Positions 57,066 to 64,000 of a stretch of 64,000 bases of DNA are shown here, piece after piece (positions within the stretch are counted from its first letter, which is position 1; each line of letters begins with the position of its first letter). The translations under genes were made by a program, and so were the position numbers. The stretch is from Massilia agrisoli (GTDB lineage Bacteria; Pseudomonadota; Gammaproteobacteria; Burkholderiales; Burkholderiaceae_D). The stretch is from contig NZ_JAJHPV010000013.1 of NCBI RefSeq assembly GCF_020831365.1, positions 124,001 to 188,000 of the forward strand. Reading direction: 5' to 3'. The notes beneath the pieces were generated by a model, which saw only the letters and a list, made by a program, of their open reading frames with translations, ran no database searches and was not told the origin of the DNA.

Positions 57066-58139
57066 ATGACCATCGAAGTCAGGAACATCAACAAACGCTT
57101 TGGCGAGTTCATCGCCCTCGATAACGTCTCGCTGCAGTTCCCGCAAGGCGAACTGACTGCACTGCTCGGCCCATCGGGCTGCGGCAAGACCACGCTGCTG
57201 CGCATTATCGCAGGGCTGGAGCACCCGGACTCCGGCCAGGTGCTGCTCGACGGAGAAGACGCCTCTGCGCGCCACGTGCGCGAGCGCCAGGTCGGCTTCG
57301 TGTTCCAGCACTATGCGCTGTTCAAGCACATGACCGTGTTTGAAAACGTCGCCTTCGGCTTGCGCGTCAAGCCGCGCAAGGAGCGGCCGAGCGAAGACCA
57401 GATCCGCCAGAAGGTAAAGCAGCTTCTCGAACTGGTGCAGCTGGACTGGCTGGCTGACCGCTATCCGCCGCAGCTGTCGGGTGGCCAGCGGCAGCGTATC
57501 GCGCTGGCGCGCGCGCTGGCTGTCGAGCCGCGCGTGCTGCTGCTGGACGAGCCTTTCGGCGCGCTCGACGCCAAGGTGCGCAAGGAACTGCGCCGCTGGC
57601 TGCGGCGCCTGCACGACGAGCTGCATGTGACCAGTATCTTCGTCACGCACGACCAGGAAGAAGCACTGGAAGTAGCTGACCAGGTGGTGTTGATGAACAA
57701 GGGGACGGTCGAGCAGCTTGGCACGCCGGACTCGGTGTACAACCATCCTGCGTCGCCGTTCGTGTACAGCTTCCTCGGGAATGTGAACCTGTTCCACGGG
57801 CGCGTGCATGAGGGCGTGCTGGCCAGCGGCGGCGTCAACTTCGATGTGCCGGACCACGCAGGGGTGCAGGACAGCCAGGGCATCGCGTATGTCAGGCCGC
57901 ATGACCTGGATGTGGACCGCTATGTGGCGGGCGCGGAGGGGATTGTGGTCAAGCTGCGGCGTGCGCATGCCATCGGGCCGCTGGCGCAGCTGGACCTGGA
58001 GCGGGAAGATAATGCGCAGCTGATCGAGGCGGTGATTCCGAACGATCGGTTCGCACAGCTGCAGCTGAAGGAAGGCGAAACTTTGCTGGTGAAGCCGAAA
58101 CGCATGCAGGTGTTCGTGGACCAGGGCGCGTCGATCTGA
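57066..58139 (+). CDS. cysA: Sulfate/thiosulfate ABC transporter ATP-binding protein CysA
   Basis: A 357-residue ATPase. Walker [13 protein letters not shown], signature [15 protein letters not shown], Walker [13 protein letters not shown]. The C-terminal 120 residues form a TOBE-type regulatory domain. It is two bases after cysW. No sulfate-binding protein gene (sbp/cysP) and no cysB lie in the window. Confidence 0.96.
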   Translation: MTIEVRNINKRFGEFIALDNVSLQFPQGELTALLGPSGCGKTTLLRIIAGLEHPDSGQVLLDGEDASARHVRERQVGFVFQHYALFKHMTVFENVAFGLRVKPRKERPSEDQIRQKVKQLLELVQLDWLADRYPPQLSGGQRQRIALARALAVEPRVLLLDEPFGALDAKVRKELRRWLRRLHDELHVTSIFVTHDQEEALEVADQVVLMNKGTVEQLGTPDSVYNHPASPFVYSFLGNVNLFHGRVHEGVLASGGVNFDVPDHAGVQDSQGIAYVRPHDLDVDRYVAGAEGIVVKLRRAHAIGPLAQLDLEREDNAQLIEAVIPNDRFAQLQLKEGETLLVKPKRMQVFVDQGASI

Positions 58140-58149
58140 GGCGCGGAAT

Positions 58150-58184
58150 CGGCGGATGACGCGCTACGCGCTCTTCCGCCCTAC
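58150..58184. repeat. Extragenic palindromic repeat, family 2, copy E (single unit)
   Basis: CGGCGGATGACGCGC, loop TACG, then GCGCTCTTCCGCCCTAC. It lies just after cysA, near the end of the aldo-keto reductase gene. Confidence 0.75.
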
Positions 58185-58192
58185 ATATTCGC

Positions 58193-59239
58193 TTACTGGC
58201 CGGGGTTGGTGATGCGCGCGTGGATCGCGTTGATCGCTTCGACCACATCGTCCGACAACGTCACCTGCGCCGCGTCGATGTTCTCCTTCAGCTGCTCCAG
58301 GGTGGTCGCTCCGATAATGGTCGACGCCACGAACCACCGCGAATAACACCACGCCAGCGCCATCTGCGCCGGCGTCATGCCGTTCGCGCGGGCCAGCCCG
58401 GTATATTCTTTCACCGCCTGCAGTACCGACGGCCGCAGGTAGCGCGGGCTCCAGTTCGGCGGGAAGATCGTCAGGCGTCCATGCGCCTTCGGATTATCCA
58501 CGTACTTCCCGCTCAGCTGCCCGAACGACAGCGGGCTATACGCGAGCAAGCTGACGTTCTCGCGCATGCAGGACTCGTCGAGCAGGCTGGTCTCGAAACC
58601 GCGCGCGGTCAGGTTGTACAGGTTCTGGATCGTCACAATGCGGGGCAGCCCCTTCATCTCGGCCTGCTTGACGTACTCGCACACGCCCCACGAGCTTTCG
58701 TTCGACACGCCCACATTGCGGATCTTGCCCTCGTCGATCAGCCCGGCCAGCGCCGCCAGCGTGTCTTCAATCGCCACGCCAGCGCGTTCCTTGGCAGGGT
58801 CGAACGCGGTGGCGCCAAACACCGGCACGTTCCGGCTCGGCCAGTGGATCTGGTACAGGTCGATGTAGTCGGTCTGCAGGCGCTGCAGGCTGGCGTCCAC
58901 CGCCGCGCGGATATTGGCCGCGTCGAGGTTGTTCTTGCCGTCCCTGATCCAGTGCAGCGCCGGATTCGGCCCCGCCACCTTGGTGGCCAGCACGACCTGG
59001 TCGCGCTTGCCGCTTTTCTTCAGCCACGATCCGATAAAGCGCTCGGTCGAGCCCTGCGTGGCCGCGCGCGGCATCACCGGGTACATCTCGGCAGTGTCGA
59101 TAAAGTTGATGCCGCGCTCAAGCGCGTAATCGAGCTGGCTGTGCGCCTCGGCTTCGCTGTTTTGTTCGCCGAAGGTCATCGTGCCCAGGCAGATGCCGGA
59201 CACCTCAAGCTGGCTTTGGCCGAGACGCACGCGTTTCAT
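58193..59239 (-). CDS. Aldo/keto reductase (Tas-like)
   Basis: A 348-residue NADPH-dependent (beta/alpha)8 oxidoreductase. Family markers are [12 protein letters not shown], the catalytic Asp/Tyr region [11 protein letters not shown], Lys in [16 protein letters not shown] and [14 protein letters not shown]. Substrate unknown. It overlaps the pyrD stop by four bases (ATGA), so the two genes are translationally coupled. Confidence 0.92.
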   Translation of the reverse strand: MKRVRLGQSQLEVSGICLGTMTFGEQNSEAEAHSQLDYALERGINFIDTAEMYPVMPRAATQGSTERFIGSWLKKSGKRDQVVLATKVAGPNPALHWIRDGKNNLDAANIRAAVDASLQRLQTDYIDLYQIHWPSRNVPVFGATAFDPAKERAGVAIEDTLAALAGLIDEGKIRNVGVSNESSWGVCEYVKQAEMKGLPRIVTIQNLYNLTARGFETSLLDESCMRENVSLLAYSPLSFGQLSGKYVDNPKAHGRLTIFPPNWSPRYLRPSVLQAVKEYTGLARANGMTPAQMALAWCYSRWFVASTIIGATTLEQLKENIDAAQVTLSDDVVEAINAIHARITNPGQ

Positions 59240-60279
59240 TTGATTCCCCTGACCGCATTCGCGCAGTCGCGCACCAGCGCCGGACCGGCGTAAATCAGGC
59301 CACTGTACAGCTGCACCAGCGATGCCCCGGCTTCCATCTTGGCCTTTGCGTCAGCGCCGCGCATGATGCCGCCGACGCCGATGATCGGGATCGCGTCGCC
59401 CAGTTCGCGCTTGAGCGCCCGCACGATGATGGTCGATTGCTGGAATACCGGCGCCCCCGACAGGCCGCCTGCTTCTTCATGGTGACGTTCGTTCTCGACC
59501 TCGCGGCGGCTAGTGGTGGTATTGGTGGCGATGACGCCGTCGATCTTGTGGCGCAGCAGGGCGGACGCGATGTTGGTGATCTGGTCCGCATCGAGGTCGG
59601 GTGCGATCTTGAGCGTCAGCGGCACGTACTTTTTGTGCTGGTCGGCCAGGCGCGACTGCGCTTGCTTCAGGCGCGAGAGCAGGGTGTCGAGTTCGGACGC
59701 GTCCTGCAGCTGGCGCAGGTTCTTGGTGTTCGGCGACGAGATGTTGACCGTCACGTAGCTCGCGTACGGATACACTTTTTCGAGGCAGATCAGGTAGTCG
59801 TCGGCGGCGCGTTCGATCGGCGTGTCGGCGTTTTTACCGATGTTCAGTCCGAGTACGCCTTCCTTGTTCTGGTAGAAGCGCGATGCCTGGACGTTGGCGA
59901 CAAACGCGTCCACGCCGCCGTTGTTGAAGCCCATCCGGTTGATGATGGCTTGTTTGGCCGGGATGCGGAACATGCGCGGCTTTGGATTGCCTGCCTGCGC
60001 ACGCGGCGTGACCGTGCCCACTTCGATGAAGCCGAAGCCAAGCGCTGCGAGGCCGTCGATGTAGGCGCCGTCCTTGTCCAGGCCCGCGGCCAGGCCGACG
60101 GGGTTGGGGAAAGTGATGCCCATGACGGTGCGCGGGTCGGGAGCCGGCTTGCGGATCGCGCCGGTGAGGCCGAGGCTGGCGGCGCGGCGCAGGGCCGGCA
60201 AGGTCAGGTTGTGCGCCGATTCGGCGTCCATTGCGAAGAGTATCGGACGGGCAAGCGCGTACAGCAGTTTTTCGGACAT
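59236..60279 (-). CDS. pyrD: Dihydroorotate dehydrogenase (quinone, class 2)
   Basis: A 347-residue membrane-associated FMN enzyme in pyrimidine synthesis. The N-terminal helix ([20 protein letters not shown]) marks class 2, which uses quinone. The catalytic serine lies in [26 protein letters not shown] and [19 protein letters not shown] are conserved. It is part of the bpt-pyrD-reductase run on the minus strand. Confidence 0.97.
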   Translation of the reverse strand: MSEKLLYALARPILFAMDAESAHNLTLPALRRAASLGLTGAIRKPAPDPRTVMGITFPNPVGLAAGLDKDGAYIDGLAALGFGFIEVGTVTPRAQAGNPKPRMFRIPAKQAIINRMGFNNGGVDAFVANVQASRFYQNKEGVLGLNIGKNADTPIERAADDYLICLEKVYPYASYVTVNISSPNTKNLRQLQDASELDTLLSRLKQAQSRLADQHKKYVPLTLKIAPDLDADQITNIASALLRHKIDGVIATNTTTSRREVENERHHEEAGGLSGAPVFQQSTIIVRALKRELGDAIPIIGVGGIMRGADAKAKMEAGASLVQLYSGLIYAGPALVRDCANAVRGIK

Positions 60280-60332
60280 GGGGTGCTCAGGTTGGACAGA
60301 CCGCTCATTTTACCGTGTGCGGGCGGCGCCGC

Positions 60333-61061
60333 CTATCGGTCGAGCAGGCTCCAGGCGCCGTTGATGCGCGCTTCCAGCGGGCGGAAGTTGATTTTGTAGG
60401 CCATCTTGGGGCTCTGTTCGATCCAGTAGCCGAGGTAGACGTGCGGCAGGCCGAGCTCGCGCGCCTGGCCGATCTGCCACATCACGTTGTAGGTGCCGAA
60501 CGAGGCGCCCGGCACGTCCGGGTCGAAGAAGGTGTAGACCGACGACAGCCCGTCGGACAGTACGTCGATGATGGACACCATGCGCAGCACGCCGTCGGGC
60601 TCGCGGAATTCCACCAGCCGCGTGTTGACCCGGCTTTGCAGCAGGAACTGGGCGTACTGGTCGCGGCTGTCCTGGTCCATGCCGCCGCCGGGGTGGCGGG
60701 TGGTCTGGTAGCGCAGGTAGAGCGCGTAGTGCTCGTCCGAGAAGCTGAGGTTGGCGACGCTGGCGACCAGCGGCGAGTGGCGCGCCCATGCGCGGCGCTG
60801 GCCACGGCTGGGGGTGAATTCCTCGGCCTTGACGCGCACCGGGATGCAGGCATGGCAACCGTCGCAGTAGGGGCGGTAGGTGAAGATGCCGCTGCGGCGA
60901 AAGCCGTTTTTGACCAGCTCGGAATAGACGTCGGCGTTGATCAGGTGGGACGGGGTGGCGACCTGCGACCGGGCGTGCCGCGCGTCGAGGTAGCTGCACG
61001 GGTACGGCGCGGTCGTGTAGAACTGCAGCGTGGCGAAGGGCAGGTCGTTCAGGTGCGTCAT
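60333..61061 (-). CDS. bpt: Aspartate/glutamate leucyltransferase
   Basis: A 242-residue transferase that adds leucine to proteins with N-terminal Asp or Glu, so that they enter ClpS/ClpAP degradation. The family start [12 protein letters not shown] and the cysteine cluster [13 protein letters not shown] are visible, as are [20 protein letters not shown] and [15 protein letters not shown]. Usually found near aat, as here. Together they extend the bacterial N-degron pathway. Confidence 0.95.
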   Translation of the reverse strand: MTHLNDLPFATLQFYTTAPYPCSYLDARHARSQVATPSHLINADVYSELVKNGFRRSGIFTYRPYCDGCHACIPVRVKAEEFTPSRGQRRAWARHSPLVASVANLSFSDEHYALYLRYQTTRHPGGGMDQDSRDQYAQFLLQSRVNTRLVEFREPDGVLRMVSIIDVLSDGLSSVYTFFDPDVPGASFGTYNVMWQIGQARELGLPHVYLGYWIEQSPKMAYKINFRPLEARINGAWSLLDR

Positions 61062-61121
61062 GCGAATGCTTTCGGTCCCGAGTGGTTTACCTGATTCTAT
61101 TGTAGCGAAAGTTTGCCAGGT

Positions 61122-61850
61122 CTAGCGCGCGTCCGGTAAAGGCGGCACCGGTTCCCAGTGGTCGATTTCGTCCTGGCCGATCGCGCCGCGCAGGTGGTCG
61201 AGGAAGGCGGCGCGCGGGATCGGCGCCGCCCCGAGCGAGGCCAGGTGGCCGGTCTCCTGCTGGCAGTCGACCATGCGCACGCCTTCGCTGCGTAGGAAGG
61301 CCACCAGGTAGGCCAGGGCGATCTTGGACGCGTCGGTCACGCGCGCGAACATCGACTCGCCGTAGAACATGCGGCCGATGCAGACGCCGTAGGCGCCGCC
61401 GACCAGTTCACCATCGAGCCACAGTTCGGACGAGTGGGCGTGGCCGAGCGCGTGCAGGCCGGTATAGCCGCTGATGATCTCCTCGGAGATCCAGGTGCCA
61501 GGGCCATCCTTGCGGGGGGCGGCGCAGGCGCGCATCACCTGTTCGAACGAGGTGTCGAAGGTGACCTGCCAGCGGCCTCCCTCAACCCGGCTGCGCTCGA
61601 CACGGCGCAATGTCTTGCGCAGGCTGTCGCTGATGCGGAAGCGGTCGGTGTGCAGCACCATGCGCGGGTCGGTCGACCACCAGAGGATGGGCTGGCCTTC
61701 GGAAAACCACGGGAAGATGCCGTTTCGGTAAGCGGCCAGCAGGCGGCGCGGCGACAGGTCGGCGCCGGCCGCAAGCAGGCCGGGCGCATCGATGGTCAGC
61801 GCCTCGGATACGTCGGGGAACGGCGTCGTCGTTTCAAGCCACGGAATCAT
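61122..61850 (-). CDS. aat: Leucyl/phenylalanyl-tRNA-protein transferase
   Basis: A 242-residue transferase that adds Leu or Phe to N-terminal Lys/Arg of proteins for ClpS recognition. Family landmarks visible are [52 protein letters not shown] and the tail around [16 protein letters not shown]. The ATG (61850) overlaps nothing; the NUDIX gene begins nine bases away. Confidence 0.97.
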   Translation of the reverse strand: MIPWLETTTPFPDVSEALTIDAPGLLAAGADLSPRRLLAAYRNGIFPWFSEGQPILWWSTDPRMVLHTDRFRISDSLRKTLRRVERSRVEGGRWQVTFDTSFEQVMRACAAPRKDGPGTWISEEIISGYTGLHALGHAHSSELWLDGELVGGAYGVCIGRMFYGESMFARVTDASKIALAYLVAFLRSEGVRMVDCQQETGHLASLGAAPIPRAAFLDHLRGAIGQDEIDHWEPVPPLPDAR

Positions 61851-61859
61851 GATGAGAGT

Positions 61860-62441
61860 TTAACCGGCGTCGCTGGACATGCGCATTGAGCGCACAAGGT
61901 CGCGGCTATGGAAACCATAGCTGCCCCCCTCACGCATTTTGACGCGGTCGGCGAAGAACAGTTCCAAGGTCGTGCGCACAGTGGGGAAGGCCAGGTCGTC
62001 CCAGGGAATCTCGTTCTCGGCGAACAGCTGCACGTCGAGGCTCTCGACGCCGGCCGCATAGTCGAGGTCAAGCAGGCGGGCAACGTAAAACAAGTGCACT
62101 TGGTGAACTTGGGCAACATTTAGCAGGGTGAACAGCTCACCCAGTTCGACATTGGCGCCGGCTTCTTCCTCGGTCTCGCGGATGGCGGCCTGGGCGGTGG
62201 TTTCCTCGTTTTCCATGAATCCGGCGGGCAAGGTCCAGTAGCCATAGCGCGGCTCGATTGCGCGTTTGCACAAGAGCACTTTCAGCTCGCCGTCTTTTTC
62301 CCAGACCGGGATCGATCCGACCACCAGTTTCGGGTTCTGGTAATGGATGGCTTCGCATTGCACACACACGTAGCGTGGCCGGTTGTCTCCCTCGGGAACG
62401 CGCAGGTCGACAGGGTGGGCACACTCGGAACAAAATTTCAT
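61860..62441 (-). CDS. NUDIX hydrolase with N-terminal zinc ribbon
   Basis: A 193-residue protein. Cysteines 4, 7, 26 and 29 form a treble-clef zinc ribbon, followed by the NUDIX box (GFMENEETTAQAAIRETEEE). Homologues act on NADH-type or other nucleoside diphosphate substrates (NudC-like), but this one is shorter than E. coli NudC (257). Exact substrate unknown. It lies nine bases before aat. Confidence 0.9.
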   Translation of the reverse strand: MKFCSECAHPVDLRVPEGDNRPRYVCVQCEAIHYQNPKLVVGSIPVWEKDGELKVLLCKRAIEPRYGYWTLPAGFMENEETTAQAAIRETEEEAGANVELGELFTLLNVAQVHQVHLFYVARLLDLDYAAGVESLDVQLFAENEIPWDDLAFPTVRTTLELFFADRVKMREGGSYGFHSRDLVRSMRMSSDAG

Positions 62442-62561
62442 GGTCGCTTGGAATAATGGTATTTCGCTTACTTTACACCGATTGCGCCCGCTGTGCCGTT
62501 ACCCGTACCAGGCCGGATTCCTGCCTGCGTGCTGCTATCGCACATCTTATTCGGATTGATA

Positions 62562-62590
62562 TTGCCTAAAAAGGCAAACTCCCCTATAAT
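62562..62590 (+). promoter_or_regulatory. Promoter of the initiator tRNA
   Basis: TTGCCT (62562-62567), a 17-base spacer and a consensus TATAAT (62585-62590). It starts transcription a few bases upstream of the tRNA at 62602. Confidence 0.8.
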
Positions 62591-62601
62591 GATTGCACAG
62601 A

Positions 62602-62678
62602 CGCGGGGTGGAGCAGTCTGGCAGCTCGTCGGGCTCATAACCCGAAGGTCACAGGTTCAAATCCTGTCCCCGCAACCA
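62602..62678 (+). tRNA. Initiator tRNA-fMet (anticodon CAT)
   Basis: A 77-base cloverleaf with encoded CCA. Features of an initiator: a C1 to A72 mismatch (CGCGGGG with CCCCGCA) and three G:C pairs at the anticodon stem (GGGCTCATAACCC). A terminator follows. Confidence 0.97.
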
Positions 62679-62684
62679 AATTCT

Positions 62685-62721
62685 AAAGCCGTTGAATCTT
62701 GCCAAAGATCAACGGCTTTTT
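62685..62721 (+). terminator. Terminator of the initiator tRNA
   Basis: AAAGCCGTTG (62685-62694) pairs with CAACGGCTTT (62710-62719) and a T tract follows. The end overlaps the 3' end of the glycosylase gene (minus). Confidence 0.85.
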
Positions 62722-63608
62722 CATTTCCGGGTCTGCGAAGCCAGCGTCGCCCAGAGATGGGCCGCCGCCATCGTGCGGTGTGGCTTGTATTGGGCCAGCA
62801 GCGCCTCGGTGCGCGCCATGTCCGGCTTTGCCTCCTCACCCAGCAAGCGCTGCAAGGCCGCGCGGATCGCGACATCGCCATGCAGCGAGCAGTCGGGGTA
62901 GCCGTAGCCGCGCAAGAGGGCGTAGTTGACCGTCCAGGGACCGATGCCTTTGACCGCGAGAAGCGCGGCGCTGGCGGCCTCGATGTCGTCGCTGCGCTCA
63001 AGCGAGAGCGAACCGCTGTCGACCAGCTGTGCAAGGCGCAGCAGCGTCTCTGCCTTCGAGCGCGAGAACTTGCGCGTGGTGAGGTCTTCCACTGACAGCC
63101 TGGCCACATCGTCCGCTTCGGGATAGCACCACAAGCCGCTGCCATGCTGGCGGCCGGCCTGCAGGATAAAGGTGCGGCGCAACGCGATGGCGAAACTCAG
63201 GTTGATCTGCTGGCCGATGACCGCCCAGGTGAGGGCTTCAAAGATCGTTGCGGACTGCACGATGCGCAGGCCCGCATTGGCGCGGACGGCGTCTCCCAGC
63301 AGCGGATCGTTTGCGGCCGCGGCCAGGAACGGCGCGGGATCGATGCGAAGCCCCAGGATATTGAGCAGCGCGTCGTCGAGCAGCGCGTTTGCGCGCGGCG
63401 TCAGCGCGGCGTCGGCATCGATGCGGATACGCGCCTCGCTGGTGGACAGCGCGATGTCGAGCGCCACCGGAATCCCGTCGAGCACAATACCTTTGCGGAT
63501 ACGCTCCGGCGTGACCTGCTCGGCCACGCCTTCCGTATCGCGTCCATGGAACGCGACGACGTCGCTGCTGCGGTAGCCATCCGGAAGGGTGATCGATCTC
63601 TGCTGCAA
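62721..63608 (-). CDS. AlkA-type DNA-3-methyladenine glycosylase II
   Basis: A 295-residue base-excision repair glycosylase. The HhH-GPD core is seen in LLAVKGIGPWTVNYALLRGY, with a likely catalytic Asp in CSLHGDVAIRAAL. The N-terminal alpha/beta lobe is of the AlkA kind. It removes alkylated purines and pyrimidines. No Ada regulator is nearby. Confidence 0.9.
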   Translation of the reverse strand: MQQRSITLPDGYRSSDVVAFHGRDTEGVAEQVTPERIRKGIVLDGIPVALDIALSTSEARIRIDADAALTPRANALLDDALLNILGLRIDPAPFLAAAANDPLLGDAVRANAGLRIVQSATIFEALTWAVIGQQINLSFAIALRRTFILQAGRQHGSGLWCYPEADDVARLSVEDLTTRKFSRSKAETLLRLAQLVDSGSLSLERSDDIEAASAALLAVKGIGPWTVNYALLRGYGYPDCSLHGDVAIRAALQRLLGEEAKPDMARTEALLAQYKPHRTMAAAHLWATLASQTRK

Positions 63609-63617
63609 AGGTGTGCC

Positions 63618-64000
63618 TTACTTGCTTTTTGCGGAAAGCGGCACGATAGCACGGCTCAGGAAGGCCGGGCGGAAGCCGGTCACCAGGGCGGTTCCCGTGA
63701 TGACGATCGCGGCGCCCAAGACCGTGTGCCAGCCAACCACTTCGCCGAGGAACAGCGCGCCCCACAGGATGCCGAACAGTGGGTTGAGGAAGGTGACGGT
63801 GAGCGCCGAGGTCGGGCCGACATCCTGGATCAGTTTAAAGTACAGGATGTAGGCGATGCCGCTGCAGAGAATGCCCAGCGCGAGCGCCGCGCCCATGATG
63901 CCAATGGTCGGTTCGGCAGGCGCCGGGAAGAACGGCAGCACCGGAATGACGAGCAGCGTCGCCGCCCACATGCTGCCATGCGCGTTGGCGAACGGCTCGA
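63618..64000 (-). CDS. EamA/DMT-family transporter, C-terminal part
   Basis: The gene enters from beyond base 64000 and ends at 63618. The visible 127 residues contain the second EamA half: about three to four helices, with ALALGILCSGIAYILYFKLI and TVTFLNPLFGILWGALFLGE, typical of the family. Substrate unknown. It is nine bases upstream of the glycosylase gene in the same direction. Confidence 0.88.
   Translation of the reverse strand, partial: EPFANAHGSMWAATLLVIPVLPFFPAPAEPTIGIMGAALALGILCSGIAYILYFKLIQDVGPTSALTVTFLNPLFGILWGALFLGEVVGWHTVLGAAIVITGTALVTGFRPAFLSRAIVPLSAKSK

Overview
The window is a stretch of GC-rich, gene-dense chromosome from a betaproteobacterium, most likely an Oxalobacteraceae member of the Massilia/Telluria/Duganella type. 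This placement is inferred from gene content: an aceE-aceF-lpdA cluster whose E3 carries its own lipoyl domain, a PHA phasin, a DUF4214 lipoprotein, Bpt plus Aat, and two families of extragenic palindromes. No marker gene was compared with a database. There are 66 protein genes (two cut by the window ends), two tRNA genes, no rRNA, no insertion sequence, no prophage and no CRISPR array.

Layout. 1-6.4 kb: the start of folD, then the pyruvate dehydrogenase operon. 6.4-13.2 kb: secreted or membrane proteins, namely an M49-like peptidase, a chemoreceptor, a tandem pair of related secreted HEXXH proteins, and a BON protein with three C-X10-C loops and an 11-residue repeat array. 13.2-22 kb: HDOD protein, NfeD/slipin membrane pair, a DUF4214-FKBP lipoprotein, a beta-helix protein, YdcF and a LysR regulator. 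22-31.6 kb: cysteine hydrolase, ArsR regulator with a cysteine-rich permease, zinc metallopeptidase, cupin, unknown genes, DNA polymerase II (polB), and a lower-GC pair that looks like a membrane-active effector and its partner. 31.9-43.7 kb: tRNA-Lys, a GspE/PilB-type ATPase, barstar, purN, an RsmB-type methyltransferase, MscS, desaturase, rpmB-rpmG, radC, fkpB and ispH. 44-47.7 kb: livHMGF. 48-54.2 kb: phasin, EamA transporter, nitroreductase, PBP7-type endopeptidase, IclR, dgkA and a 1-Cys peroxiredoxin. 54.4-58.1 kb: TauE-type transporter then cysTWA. 58.2-64 kb: a minus-strand group with an aldo-keto reductase, pyrD, both N-degron aminoacyl-transferases (bpt, aat), a NUDIX hydrolase, an initiator tRNA on the other strand, an AlkA-type glycosylase and part of another EamA transporter.

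Most of the window is core metabolism: pyruvate oxidation, sulfate and branched-chain amino acid uptake, nucleotide and isoprenoid synthesis, translation and envelope maintenance. The accessory material is concentrated at 10.6-13.2, 16.4-21, 22.7-24.4, 26.4-27.7 and 30.4-31.6 kb. The regulatory signals most worth following are two TGC-N3-GCA sites around the phasin promoter, a palindrome inside the iclR promoter, the arsR inverted repeat, and a purN promoter that predicts a leaderless mRNA.
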